Source of the DNA: Halobacteriales archaeon QS_9_68_42 | GTDB lineage: Archaea > Halobacteriota > Halobacteria > Halobacteriales > Haloarculaceae | Direction of reading: 5' to 3' | NCBI GenBank assembly: GCA_003022905.1 | Contig: PXSE01000049.1 | Coordinates: 14,562 to 28,582, forward strand | Length of the DNA: 14,021 nt | Part shown: one piece after another, positions 5,350-13,868 of the stretch | How positions within the stretch are numbered: position 1 is the stretch's first letter | How the letters are laid out: each line of letters starts with the position of its first letter | Notes under the pieces: generated by a model | Database searches by the model: none | What the model saw: only the letters and a program-made list of their open reading frames with translations | What the model was told of the DNA's origin: nothing | Translations under genes and position numbers: made by a program

Positions 5350-8300
5350 ATGAGCAGGTTCGAGGAGGTCGACGACCAGTACGAGGCTCACGAGGTCGAA
5401 GACCGGGTCTTCGACCACTGGGAGGCGGTCGACGCCTACGAGAAGACGAAGCAGCACCGCGCGGACGGCGAGGAGTTCTTCTTCGTTGACGGCCCGCCGT
5501 ACACCTCCGGGGCCGCCCACATGGGGACGACCTGGAACAAGACCCTCAAGGACGCCTACATCCGCTACCACCGGATGTGCGGCTACGATGTCACCGACCG
5601 CCCCGGCTACGACATGCACGGGCTGCCCATCGAGACCCGGGTCGAGGAGGAGCTCGGCTTCGAGAATAAAAAAGACATCGAGGAGTTCGGCGAGCAGAAC
5701 TTCATCGATGAGTGCAAGGCCTTCGCCAACGAGCAGCTGGAGGGCCTCCAGGAGGACTTCGAGTCCTTCGGCGTCTGGATGGACTGGGAAAACCCCTACA
5801 AGACGGTCGACCCTTCCTACATGGAGGCGGCCTGGTGGGGGTTCTCGAAGGCCCACGAGCGCGGCCTCGTCGAGCAGGGCAAGCGCTCGATCTCCCAGTG
5901 CCCGCGGTGTGAGACCGCCATCGCCAACAACGAGGTCGAGTACGAGCACGTCGAGGACCCCTCAGTTTACGTGAAGTTCCCGCTGCACGAGGGCGAGCGG
6001 AGCGAGCCCTCGGAGAGAGCGAGCGGGGAGGAAGGACCCGCGAGCCGCGAGGGCGAGCGGAGCGAGCCCTTGGAACGAGCGAGCGGGAACGAAGGACCCG
6101 CGAGCACGGACGCGTACCTAGTCATCTGGACGACGACGCCGTGGACTATCCCGGCCAACACGTTCATCGCCGTCGACGAGTCGGTCACCTACGTCGAACT
6201 CGAGTACGGCGACGAGACGCTGTACGTCGCCCGCGATGTCGTCGACGACGTGATGGAGCAAGCCGGCGCCGACCCCGGGGAGTACGCGGTGCTCGCCGAA
6301 CTCGAAGGCTCGGAGCTGGTCGGCTGGGAGTACGAACACCCGCTCCGCGAGGATGTCCCCGACGCGCCGGAGTTCGAGGGCGCCCTGGAGGTCTACCACG
6401 CCGACTACGTTGAGGTCGACCGCACTGGGCTGGTCCACTCGGCGCCCGGCCACGGCGAGGAGGACTTCGAGCGCGGCCGCGAGCTCGGGCTGGAGGTGTT
6501 CTGTCCGGTCGGTTCCGACGGCGTCTACGGCGAGTCCGCCGGCGCCTACGCCGGCCGGTTCGTCAAGGACGCCGACCCCGACATCATCGCCGACCTCGAG
6601 GAGAAGGGGCTGATGTTCCACAGTGGGCGCCACCACCACGACTACGGCCACTGCTGGCGGTGCGACACGCCCTTCATCACGGTCACGGACATCAAGGACG
6701 AACTGCTGGAGAACATCGACGACACGGAGTGGTACCCGGGCGAAGCCCGCGACAGCCGGTTCCGGGACTTTGTCGAGGAGTCGCCCGACTGGAACGTCTC
6801 CCGACAGCGCTACTGGGGGGTTCCCATCCCCATCTGGACTCCGGACGACTGGGAGGGCGACGTCGAGGACGCCGTCGTAATCTCGACCCGCGAGGAGCTG
6901 GCCGACCGGGTCGACCAGGACGTCGACCCCGAGATCGTCGACCTCCACAAGGGTACCGTCGACGACCTGACCATCACCGAGGACGGGGCGACCTACACCC
7001 GGGTGCCGGACGTCTTCGACGTATGGCTGGACTCCTCGGTTGCCTCCTGGGGAACGCTGGACTTCCCCGAAACCGAGGAGCGCTTTGAAGAGCGGTGGCC
7101 CGCCGACCTCATCATGGAGGCCCACGACCAGACCCGCGGGTGGTTCTGGTCGCAGCTCGGGATGGGAACCGCCGCCCTCGGCGAGGTGCCGTACCGCGAC
7201 GTGCTGATGCACGGGTGGGCACTGATGCCCGACGGCAGGACGATGTCGAAGTCGAAGGGCATCCTCGTGGACCCCCACGACGTGCTAAACGAGCACGGTG
7301 TCGACCCGATGCGACTGTTCCTGCTTTCGGTGGTGCCGCAGGGCGACGACATGCGGTTCTCCTGGGAGGAGACCCAGGAGATGGAGCGCCGGCTGAACAT
7401 CCTCTGGAACGTCTTCCGGTTCCCGCTACCGTACATGCGGCTGGATGGGTTTGATCCGTCGGCGGTCGCCCTGTCGGACGCCGAACTGGAGACAATCGAC
7501 GAGTGGGTGCTCTCGCGGCTCCAGACCGTCGCCGCGGAGATGACCGACGGCTGGGAGTCCTACCGCCAGGACAAGGCGCTGGAGACGCTGCTCGACTTCG
7601 TCGTCGAGGACGTCTCGCGGTTCTACATCCAAGTCGTCCGCGAGCGGATGTGGGAGGAGGAGGAGTCCGCGAGCAAGCAGGCGGCCTACGCGACGCTGTA
7701 CCACGTGCTGGTCGAGACGACGAAGCTACTGGCGCCGTACGCGCCGTTCGTCTCCGAGGAGATGTACGGCACGCTGACCGCCAATGACGGCCACGACACC
7801 GTCCACATGTGCGACTGGCCCGAGCCCGACGAGGCGCTGTGCGATCCCCAACTCGAGGCTGACATCGAGGCCGTGGCGGCCGTCGAGGAGGCGGGCTCGA
7901 ATGCCCGCCAGCAGGCCGAGCGGAAGCTCCGGTGGCCCGTCACGCGGGTCGTCGTCGCGGCCGACGACGCCGACGCCGCCGCGGCGGTCGACCGTCACCG
8001 GCCGCTGCTCCGGACCCGGCTCAACGCCCGCGAGATCGAACTCGTCGAGTCCGAGTCCGAGTGGGAGGAACTGCGGTACACCGCCCGCGCCGACATGTCG
8101 GTGCTCGGGCCGGCGTTCGGCGACGAGGCGGTCGAGGTGATGAACGCCATCAACGCCGTCACGCTGGAGGCGGCGAGCCTTGGGGCACTGTCGGACGCCG
8201 TCGCCGAGGAACTGGGCCGGGAGATCGGGCTGACCGAGGAGATGGTTTCGTTCAACGCTGAGACGCCTGAGGGCGTCGAGGGGACGCCATTCACCGTCAA

Positions 8301-8616
8301 CGGCGAGGACCGCGGCGTCGTCTACGTCGACACAACGCTGACCGAAAACATCGAATCGGAGGGGTACGCCCGCGAAGTGGTCCGTCGGGTCCAGGAGATG
8401 CGCAAGGAGATGGACCTCGACATCGAGGCCGAGATCCGCGTCGACCTCGATGTCGGCGACCAGCGGGTCGACGACCTGGTCCGGCGGCGGCAGGACCTCG
8501 TCGGCGAGGAGGTCCGGGCGGCCGGCTTCGGCGCCGTCGCCGGCGGCCACGAGCGGACCTGGGACGTCGAGGGCACCGACATGCAGATAGCCATCGAGCC
8601 CGTATCGGGCGAGTAA
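5350..8616 (+). CDS. ileS: Isoleucyl-tRNA synthetase
   Basis: The 1088-aa cytosolic enzyme activates isoleucine with ATP and loads it on tRNA-Ile. The class I signature appears as HMGT at residues 57-60 in PPYTSGAAHMGT, and the second as TMSKSKG at 631-637, with Thr where KMSKS has its first Lys. The editing domain shows WTTTPWTIPAN near residue 260, and Cys pairs CPRC (about 182) and CWRC (about 436) may bind zinc. The anticodon-binding region and long C-terminal domain follow. Residues 214-253 are an unusual insertion of two tandem 20-residue units just before the editing domain. The ATG is fixed by the TATA-like box at 5322. Its TAA overlaps the next gene's ATG by one base, indicating co-transcription. 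Confidence 0.97.
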   Translation: MSRFEEVDDQYEAHEVEDRVFDHWEAVDAYEKTKQHRADGEEFFFVDGPPYTSGAAHMGTTWNKTLKDAYIRYHRMCGYDVTDRPGYDMHGLPIETRVEEELGFENKKDIEEFGEQNFIDECKAFANEQLEGLQEDFESFGVWMDWENPYKTVDPSYMEAAWWGFSKAHERGLVEQGKRSISQCPRCETAIANNEVEYEHVEDPSVYVKFPLHEGERSEPSERASGEEGPASREGERSEPLERASGNEGPASTDAYLVIWTTTPWTIPANTFIAVDESVTYVELEYGDETLYVARDVVDDVMEQAGADPGEYAVLAELEGSELVGWEYEHPLREDVPDAPEFEGALEVYHADYVEVDRTGLVHSAPGHGEEDFERGRELGLEVFCPVGSDGVYGESAGAYAGRFVKDADPDIIADLEEKGLMFHSGRHHHDYGHCWRCDTPFITVTDIKDELLENIDDTEWYPGEARDSRFRDFVEESPDWNVSRQRYWGVPIPIWTPDDWEGDVEDAVVISTREELADRVDQDVDPEIVDLHKGTVDDLTITEDGATYTRVPDVFDVWLDSSVASWGTLDFPETEERFEERWPADLIMEAHDQTRGWFWSQLGMGTAALGEVPYRDVLMHGWALMPDGRTMSKSKGILVDPHDVLNEHGVDPMRLFLLSVVPQGDDMRFSWEETQEMERRLNILWNVFRFPLPYMRLDGFDPSAVALSDAELETIDEWVLSRLQTVAAEMTDGWESYRQDKALETLLDFVVEDVSRFYIQVVRERMWEEEESASKQAAYATLYHVLVETTKLLAPYAPFVSEEMYGTLTANDGHDTVHMCDWPEPDEALCDPQLEADIEAVAAVEEAGSNARQQAERKLRWPVTRVVVAADDADAAAAVDRHRPLLRTRLNAREIELVESESEWEELRYTARADMSVLGPAFGDEAVEVMNAINAVTLEAASLGALSDAVAEELGREIGLTEEMVSFNAETPEGVEGTPFTVNGEDRGVVYVDTTLTENIESEGYAREVVRRVQEMRKEMDLDIEAEIRVDLDVGDQRVDDLVRRRQDLVGEEVRAAGFGAVAGGHERTWDVEGTDMQIAIEPVSGE
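5989..6108 (+). repeat. Tandem 60-bp repeat inserted within ileS
   Basis: Two adjacent 60-nt units (5989-6048 and 6049-6108) are about 87% identical, with 8 differences, and keep the ileS frame. Each encodes roughly EGERSEPSERASGEEGPAS followed by one more residue: Glu, Ser, Arg and Pro rich, likely a disordered loop. Each unit starts with GAGGGC, which in the first unit pairs with GCCCTC at 6006-6011. The composition, rich in GAGCGGAGCGAGC words, differs from the rest of the gene and suggests insertion of a short repeat element and its duplication. Confidence 0.8.
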
Positions 8617-10565
8617 TGCACCGTCGGGCGGTCCTGGCGACGGCCGTGTTCGTTTCGCTTCTGGCGGCCGGGACCGCCGTCGTCGCCACGCCCGCCGCGG
8701 CCGACGTCGACGTCGAGCACACCGTCGGGACCGCCGACGACCCCGGGCGGGTCGACGTAACCACCCGTTTCACGGTCCCGAGCGGCACGACCGGGCTCCG
8801 GGTGACCCTCCCCGAGCGGACCGACGTCTACGAGACGCGGGGGTTCACCCGCGCCGGCGACCGGACCTACGAGTGGACCCGGTCGACCGACGAGCCGTTT
8901 CTGTCGTACACGATGGCAGGCAACGTCACGGTCGACCGCGGGGCCGGCGAGCGGCACCTGTTCGCGGTCACCGACGAGTGGGCCATCGTCCGGTCGCCGC
9001 GGGTCGACCTCCGGACGCCCGACGGCTCCGTCGACGCGACCCGGCGCTACGAGGTCGAGGGCCGGGGCGCCGCCGGTCCGAACATCACGTACCTCGGTCC
9101 CCACGAGGAGCGGGTCCGTGAGGGCCGACAGCGGTTCCGTCTCGTGATTCCGGCGGCGGCCGACATGGCCGCCAGCCCCCGGGACGCCCTCGACTCCATG
9201 GAGAACGCCTCCGAGCGGGTGTCGTTCGGCCGCCGCGACCCCGAGGTGTTCGTCGTGGTCGCGCCGACGGGCGTCGAGTGGGCCGCGACCGGTCTCCAGC
9301 GCGGCGACGCCGACCTGTGGGTCCGGGACCGCCAACGCGTCGACACCGCGCGGAATGCCTGGGTCCACGAGTATATTCACACCCGCCAGGAGTACCAGCC
9401 CACGAACGCGACCCGGTGGACTCTTGAGGCGATGGCCGAGTACTACGCCGCCGCGCTCACTTACGAGGAGGGCCGCATCGACTACGAGGCGTTCCGCGGG
9501 AGGATGGAGCGCGGGACCGACGAGAGGTACGGCGACGTCCGGCTGGTCGACCCCGACACCTGGCGGAACAACGAGGGCGACTACGAGAAGGGTGCGCTGG
9601 TGTTCGGCCACCTCGACCGACGGCTCCGGGCGGAGACCGACGGCTCGATGGACCGGGTCTTCGGCCGGCTCGGCGCCGGCGAACTCACCCGGTCGGCGTT
9701 CCTGGGGGCCGTCGAGGACGCCGGCGGGACTGGCGTCAGAGGCGACGCCGAGCAGTACACCGAGACGACGGCGACACCGCAGGTGTGGAGCCGGGAGGAA
9801 CACGTCGAGACGTTCGGCGGGCCGCTCATCCGCCAGTCGTTCGACGGCTTCGCCGTCGCCGGACCCTACCGGTCGACCGCCCTCGGGGAGCCACGGCTCG
9901 TGGCCGGCGAGCGGCTGGAGGCGACCGTGACGGTCGCGAACAACGGTACCGAGGCCGGCGAGTTCACCCTCCGGTTCCGGGTCGACGGCAAGACCGTCGA
10001 GACGCGGAGCGGCACGCTCGGCCCCGGCGAGACGACGACGGTGACGTTCACCCGCCAGTTCGGGTCGGCCGGCGAGTACGAGCTGACGGCCGGCACCGCG
10101 ACGGCGACGGTCGTCGTCGAGGAGCCGGCGGCCGCCCGGGTGACCGACCTCGCCGTCGAGCCCGAGAGCGCCGCCATCGGCGAGACGGTCCGACTGCGCG
10201 CGGCCGTCACGTCGTCCGCCGACCGGCCCGCCGCCGGGACCGTCGCCTTCACCGCCGACGGCGAGACGGTCGCCACCCGGGAGGTGGCGTTCGCCGGCAC
10301 GACGACCGTCGAGGCGACGACGACGCCGGAGGCGCCCGGCGAGCACACGGTCGGGGCCGGCGACCTGATGGCGACGCTTTCCGTCCGCGACGAGACGGTC
10401 CAGCCGACGGCGACGCCGGTCGCCGGAGAGAACGGGGGGCCGTCCGGCGGCGGCACCGGCGCGACGACGCCCAGTGCGGCCGACGGGACCGGCTTCGGCG
10501 TTCCGGCGGTGGCGGCCGTCGCCCTGCTGGGGACGCTCTCACTGCTGGGGCGGCGGTACCCGTGA
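8616..10565 (+). CDS. Secreted surface protein with HExxH metalloprotease-like domain
   Basis: This 649-aa protein begins with a Sec-type signal peptide (MHRRAVLATAV to about AAAD at residue 30) and ends in a PGF-CTERM-like anchor: TGFGVP, a hydrophobic segment, then RRYP. Such tails are processed by archaeosortase and lipid-linked at the cell surface. An N-terminal beta domain (about 35-170) precedes a gluzincin-like core: HEYIH at 251-255, with candidate third zinc ligands Glu271 or Glu275 in TLEAMAEYY. Two beta-sandwich domains follow (about 430-505, CARDB-like, and 508-595), then a Thr/Pro/Gly linker. Zinc-dependent proteolysis outside the cell is inferred; the substrate is unknown. Its ATG overlaps the ileS stop by one base, and its own TGA overlaps the next gene's GTG. 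The pairing with ileS looks positional, not functional. Confidence 0.82.
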   Translation: MHRRAVLATAVFVSLLAAGTAVVATPAAADVDVEHTVGTADDPGRVDVTTRFTVPSGTTGLRVTLPERTDVYETRGFTRAGDRTYEWTRSTDEPFLSYTMAGNVTVDRGAGERHLFAVTDEWAIVRSPRVDLRTPDGSVDATRRYEVEGRGAAGPNITYLGPHEERVREGRQRFRLVIPAAADMAASPRDALDSMENASERVSFGRRDPEVFVVVAPTGVEWAATGLQRGDADLWVRDRQRVDTARNAWVHEYIHTRQEYQPTNATRWTLEAMAEYYAAALTYEEGRIDYEAFRGRMERGTDERYGDVRLVDPDTWRNNEGDYEKGALVFGHLDRRLRAETDGSMDRVFGRLGAGELTRSAFLGAVEDAGGTGVRGDAEQYTETTATPQVWSREEHVETFGGPLIRQSFDGFAVAGPYRSTALGEPRLVAGERLEATVTVANNGTEAGEFTLRFRVDGKTVETRSGTLGPGETTTVTFTRQFGSAGEYELTAGTATATVVVEEPAAARVTDLAVEPESAAIGETVRLRAAVTSSADRPAAGTVAFTADGETVATREVAFAGTTTVEATTTPEAPGEHTVGAGDLMATLSVRDETVQPTATPVAGENGGPSGGGTGATTPSAADGTGFGVPAVAAVALLGTLSLLGRRYP

Positions 10566-10777
10566 ACCGCGATCCCCGCTATCTCGTCTGTCCGAGTTGC
10601 GAGCATCGCGAGCGGGTGGCGAGCGAGAGCGACGACGGGTCGGCGGTCGACCTGACCGACGAGACGGCTTGTCCGGCATGTGGCTCCGGGCGGGCCTACC
10701 GGGCGCACGACCCGGCGCTGCCGGACGCCGAGATGGAGGCCTACGTCAAGTTCGACGCCGAGTCGGCAGGCGAGTAG
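10562..10777 (+). CDS. Small zinc-ribbon protein, translationally coupled
   Basis: A 71-aa acidic protein with CPSC at about residues 11-14 and CPAC near 40-43, forming one four-Cys zinc ribbon. The start is the GTG at 10562, inside the GTGA overlap with the stop of the upstream surface-protein gene, pointing to translational reinitiation. The ending (AEMEAYVKFDAESAGE) is acidic. Similar small zinc-finger proteins are common in haloarchaea and some regulate motility or biofilm genes, but I cannot place this one. It converges with prs, leaving only about 20 bp between stops. Confidence 0.75.
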   Translation: MNRDPRYLVCPSCEHRERVASESDDGSAVDLTDETACPACGSGRAYRAHDPALPDAEMEAYVKFDAESAGE

Positions 10778-10798
10778 CTGGCGGCGAGACGCGGGCGG

Positions 10799-11632
10799 CT
10801 ACAGCAAGGCCGCGATGGCGGGCGCGGCGCTGACCGTCGAGACGGCGCGCTCGATGGTGTCGGTCCCGTAGACGGTCTCGGCGCCGGCGTTCGCGAGTTT
10901 CGTCCGCGCGTCCGCGGCGAGCATCGGGTGAACGCAGGTGACGAACACGCGGTTCGGCGCGGAGAGCCGTTCGATGGCGGTGCTCATCGTCGACCCCGTT
11001 GCGACGATGTCGTCGACCAGCACAACGTCCCGGTCCGACGTCGAGGCGTCCCTGGGGTTGACGTCGACCTCCGTGTCGGAGACGCGGTGCTTCTCGAAGT
11101 AGTCGGTCTCGCCCTCGCCGTAGGCGTCCCGGACAGTCTCGGCCAGTCCGACGGCGCCCTCGTCGGGCGACAGAAACAGCGGGTCGGCCAGGTCCCCCAG
11201 CGGGTCCGCGAGCCGCGGGGCGGCGTCGACGACCTCACAGGGCACCTCGAAGAAGTCACATACGCCGGGCTCGTGGGGATTGACCGTCACCACGCGGTCG
11301 GTTCCCGTCGAGATGGCCCGGGCCATCGCCCGCGCGGAGACGGGGTCGCCGGGCTCGAAGGCCTCGTCCTGGCGGGCGTAGCCCATGTACGGCAGAACGG
11401 TGACCACCTCGTCGGCCCGCCGACCGGCGGCGTCTTGGAGCTGTAGCAATTCGACGTGGGCGCCGTCGGAGACCGTCGAGGCGACGACGACGGCCCGGTC
11501 TGCGGTCTCCGGAACGCGGACGAGCCGCTCACCGTCGGCGAACCGCTCGTACTCGACGGCCGCCAGCGGTTCGTTGAGTGCCGCCGACAGCGCGGCCGCC
11601 AGTTCCTGCGAGGCGGAGCCGGGGACTATCAT
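10799..11632 (-). CDS. prs: Ribose-phosphate diphosphokinase
   Basis: The 277-aa enzyme makes PRPP from ribose 5-phosphate and ATP for nucleotide, histidine and tryptophan synthesis. Visible family features are the N-terminal phosphoribosyl fold (MIVPGSASQELAAAL), FADGE in place of the usual FPDGE, the PYMGYARQDEAFEPGDPVSA catalytic loop, and the PRPP-binding loop VVLVDDIVATGSTM. Length is slightly under the bacterial enzymes (about 315), as expected for archaeal forms. The ATG at 11632 starts the conserved N-terminus. It follows the polyprenyl synthase by 48 bp on the same strand, so the two are probably co-transcribed. Confidence 0.93.
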   Translation of the reverse strand: MIVPGSASQELAAALSAALNEPLAAVEYERFADGERLVRVPETADRAVVVASTVSDGAHVELLQLQDAAGRRADEVVTVLPYMGYARQDEAFEPGDPVSARAMARAISTGTDRVVTVNPHEPGVCDFFEVPCEVVDAAPRLADPLGDLADPLFLSPDEGAVGLAETVRDAYGEGETDYFEKHRVSDTEVDVNPRDASTSDRDVVLVDDIVATGSTMSTAIERLSAPNRVFVTCVHPMLAADARTKLANAGAETVYGTDTIERAVSTVSAAPAIAALL

Positions 11633-11680
11633 GGGCGGAACTGCAACGGCCGTCGGTAAACGCGTTGCTGTTCGTCGCGG

Positions 11681-12556
11681 TCACCGCTCGCGGACGACGA
11701 CGAACTCCGCGAGGTCTTGGAGGTAGCCGATGGCCTTCGAGTCGACGGCGTCGGTGGTTTCCAGCGCCGACAGCGCCGCGTTGGATTTCTCGTGGGCCCG
11801 GTCGTTTGCCTCTTTGGGCGTCATCTCGGTTATCTGGATTAGCGATGGCCGCTCCATTTCGGCGTCCTGGCCGGTCGGCTTGCCGAGTTCGGCGGCGTCG
11901 GCCGTCGCGTCGAGAACGTCATCGCGTATCTGGAAGGCGATGCCGACCCGCTCGGCGTAGCGGCCGAACGCCTCGACGGTGTAGGCGTCGGTGTCGGCGG
12001 CAATGGCGCCCAGCTCCGCCGCGGCGCGGAACAGCGCGCCGGTCTTCCGGCGGGCCAGCTCCATGTACTCCGTCTCGGTGGTCGGCTGGGCGACCAGTTC
12101 GGTCGCCTCCCCCTCCCCAAGCTCGACCATCGCCTCGCTGACGACCTGCATCGCGCGCTCGTCGGCGGAGAACAGCGCGAACGCCTCCCCGAGCAGGCCG
12201 TCGCTGGCGACGATGGCCGACCCGTGACCGAACGCCGCCCATGCGCTGTCGACGCCGCGGCGGAGTTCGGACTCGTCGATGATATCGTCGACGACGAGCG
12301 AGGCATTGTGGACCAGTTCAACCCCGACGGCGAAGTCGACGGCGTCGGCCGAGGCCTGCGTCCCCCGGCCGCTCTCGCCGGCCAACTCGCCGCCGGCGGC
12401 CTCGAAGGCGAGCATCGTCACCATCGGCCGCACCCGCTTGCCTCCCGACAGCGAGACGTGCTCCAGACGCTCCGCCATGGCGTCCGGCTCCGTCGCCCCG
12501 AGGACGGGCTCAAGCCGCCCCTCGATGAGCGACCGACGCCGCTCGAGATACTCCAT
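11681..12556 (-). CDS. Polyprenyl (geranylgeranyl-type) diphosphate synthase
   Basis: The 291-aa trans-prenyltransferase condenses isopentenyl diphosphate with allylic diphosphates; in haloarchaea this supplies the C20 or C25 chains of ether lipids and carotenoids. The first aspartate-rich motif is DDIID (in NASLVVDDIIDESELRRG), the second DDVLD (in IAFQIRDDVLDATAD), and GGKRVRP is the conserved pyrophosphate-binding segment. The ATG at 12556 (MEYLERRRSLIEGRLEPVL) is the family-like start; the open frame extends upstream to 12826 but that part is basic and crosses a hairpin-rich spacer. Chain length cannot be decided from sequence by eye. The farnesyl product is less likely in an archaeon. 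Confidence 0.9.
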   Translation of the reverse strand: MEYLERRRSLIEGRLEPVLGATEPDAMAERLEHVSLSGGKRVRPMVTMLAFEAAGGELAGESGRGTQASADAVDFAVGVELVHNASLVVDDIIDESELRRGVDSAWAAFGHGSAIVASDGLLGEAFALFSADERAMQVVSEAMVELGEGEATELVAQPTTETEYMELARRKTGALFRAAAELGAIAADTDAYTVEAFGRYAERVGIAFQIRDDVLDATADAAELGKPTGQDAEMERPSLIQITEMTPKEANDRAHEKSNAALSALETTDAVDSKAIGYLQDLAEFVVVRER

Positions 12557-12815
12557 ACGCCCGGTAGGCCCGGTCCCCGGAAGTACGTGACGGATGCACT
12601 CCGAACGTTTTGCAGAGTGCACCTGCGGCGTCTGCTCGCGGGCCGCGGGACAGCGGAGCCGTCCTGTTCGAGGCGGGTTCACTGCCTCGCAGTGCCTCGC
12701 CCTTTCAGGCCGCCAAGACCCAGCTGGCCAATCGCAGAAACGGACCCACTGGATGGTCCGTATCTGAACACCGCCCGCCGGACCCACCCAACAACTTTGT
12801 TCGTCTGTCTCCAGC
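12557..12815. other. Spacer with hairpins between the divergent synthase and GNAT genes
   Basis: No gene is seen. The spacer holds the upstream regions of two divergent genes and several hairpins: a 7-bp inverted repeat TGCACTC/GAGTGCA (12595-12621), and three stems with 3-nt loops, CGCG-ggc-CGCG (12637-12647), GGACAGC-gga-GCCGTCC with one mismatch (12648-12664) and CACTGC-ctc-GCAGTG (12680-12694). They resemble the larger array beyond the GNAT gene. Confidence 0.5.
12629..12643 (+). repeat. 15-bp direct repeat, left copy
   Basis: CGTCTGCTCGCGGGC here recurs exactly at 13590-13604, and similarity extends a few bases left after one mismatch. The two copies bracket the GNAT gene and its spacers, about 960 bp apart. 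Confidence 0.6.
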
Positions 12816-13409
12816 ATGAATAACATGTTTCCTCAAACGCTCGAAACGGAAAATCTCGTTCTCGACCAGTTCTGTGACGAGCAGGTTGACGTTTTCGAGT
12901 TGTACGATCTCTTTGCTGAAGGGAGGGAGGGAGTCAAAGACGTTTTCGAGTACGTGCCACAGGAGCCGTACGGGTCAGTAAAGGAGGTACGTGACCAACT
13001 GGTTGAGGCGGGAACTTCATGGAAAGAAGCTGACTCCGCGCAGTACGCTGTCTATACAGCCGGTGATTCGCTCGCGGGCTATACGGGACTGTTCTTCAAG
13101 TGGGAACGACGGACGGCAAGAATCGGATTCACTTTCTCGAAACAATACTGGGGAAACGGGTATGCGGGCGAATGTGCAATGGCACTAACTCGTCTCGCGT
13201 TCGACCGGCTTGACTTGGAACTGGTGGCAATCGGCTACGAAGACGGGAATGAGAAGTCGAAACGGGCTATCGAGAAGTTCATTGAGACTGTAGGAGGGCA
13301 GTACGATGGCGTTCTACGAAATCGGACGCCACTCGGCGACGAAATCGCAGACCACCACCGCTACACCGTCACCCGAAAACAGTATCAGCAAACAGTACAC
13401 GAGAAGTAA
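12816..13409 (+). CDS. GNAT-family N-acetyltransferase (RimJ-like)
   Basis: The 197-aa protein should transfer an acetyl group from acetyl-CoA to an amine, either a protein N-terminus, a metabolite or a toxin. The acetyl-CoA pyrophosphate loop is QYWGNGYAGE (about residues 110-119), followed by the helix ECAMALTRLAFDRL and the LELVAIGYEDGNEKSKRAIEK segment typical of the RimJ/RimL subgroup. The frame opens at ATG 12816; an ATG at 12825 (MFPQTLETENLVL) matches the usual start of haloarchaeal relatives and may be the true one. Codon use is clearly more A+T-rich than in prs, ileS or the synthase, suggesting acquisition from elsewhere. It stands alone between two hairpin-rich spacers bracketed by a 15-bp direct repeat. 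The substrate is unknown. Confidence 0.88.
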   Translation: MNNMFPQTLETENLVLDQFCDEQVDVFELYDLFAEGREGVKDVFEYVPQEPYGSVKEVRDQLVEAGTSWKEADSAQYAVYTAGDSLAGYTGLFFKWERRTARIGFTFSKQYWGNGYAGECAMALTRLAFDRLDLELVAIGYEDGNEKSKRAIEKFIETVGGQYDGVLRNRTPLGDEIADHHRYTVTRKQYQQTVHEK

Positions 13410-13589
13410 TCTCTCTGTACTGACTGATTCATCGATATGGAGCTAGCATCCGCCGAGAGGGGCGTCCGTCAGGTCGCCCCCGAGGCGGTTCGCGGCGCCG
13501 ACCACAGGGAGGCGCCGCAGCGCGCGGACTGAGGCGGCGTGAAGCGCCGCCGAAAGAGCACGCGCTATGTTTCACGGCGCCTTCGGCGC

Positions 13590-13604
13590 CGTCTGCTCGC
13601 GGGC
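13590..13604 (+). repeat. 15-bp direct repeat, right copy
   Basis: This is the exact partner of 12629-12643. It begins in the right arm of the first triloop hairpin and ends in the next small hairpin (CGGGC/GCCCG, 13600-13611). Confidence 0.6.
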
Positions 13605-13852
13605 GTGCCCGCTCGCACGGTCCGCAGGACCGACGGTCCCGCGCTATTCAACGTACTGAGGCGGCTTCGCCGTGGTTCGAGAGACGCCAGAGGCGTCTCT
13701 CGTCATTGCGGGAAATCTTAGATTTTCCCGCTTGCAGTCAGAACGCTTCGCGTTCTGACGACACTGCCGGACGACGTCCGGCAAGCGGCCAGAGTCCTGC
13801 GGATTCTGGCAACATCACGAGAGAGCTCCGCTCTCTCAAACGACCTCGCGAC

Positions 13853-13868
13853 TTTTCCCCAAGTTTTT
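13853..13868 (+). terminator. T-rich stretch, possible rightward terminator
   Basis: Plus-strand runs of TTTT and TTTTT follow the dense part of the hairpin array. Archaeal transcription commonly ends at such oligo-T runs, so a rightward transcript from the GNAT gene through the array could end here. Confidence 0.35.

Noticed and set aside
6118..7278. Long minus-strand open frame (386 codons) opposite ileS
   Set aside because: It mirrors the ileS codons in GC-rich DNA, has no recognisable domain and lies wholly inside a certain gene. Other long antisense frames opposite ileS (5323-5949, 7726-8550) were dropped for the same reason.
8322..10346. Minus-strand open frame of 674 codons opposite ileS and the surface protein
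   Set aside because: It is Arg/Gly/Pro-rich low-complexity sequence produced by the third-position GC bias of the plus-strand genes. Those plus-strand genes have signal peptide, motifs and overlapping stops and starts.
10928..11446. 172-codon plus-strand frame opposite prs
   Set aside because: It is the antisense of a clear prs gene with an intact PRPP-binding loop.
12557..12826. Upstream extension of the polyprenyl synthase
   Set aside because: The extra 90 residues are basic, unlike the acidic enzyme, and run through a hairpin-rich spacer. The family start is at 12556.
13539..13721. 60-codon Arg-rich plus-strand frame in the hairpin spacer
   Set aside because: It runs through hairpin stems and is strongly basic, unlike haloarchaeal proteins.
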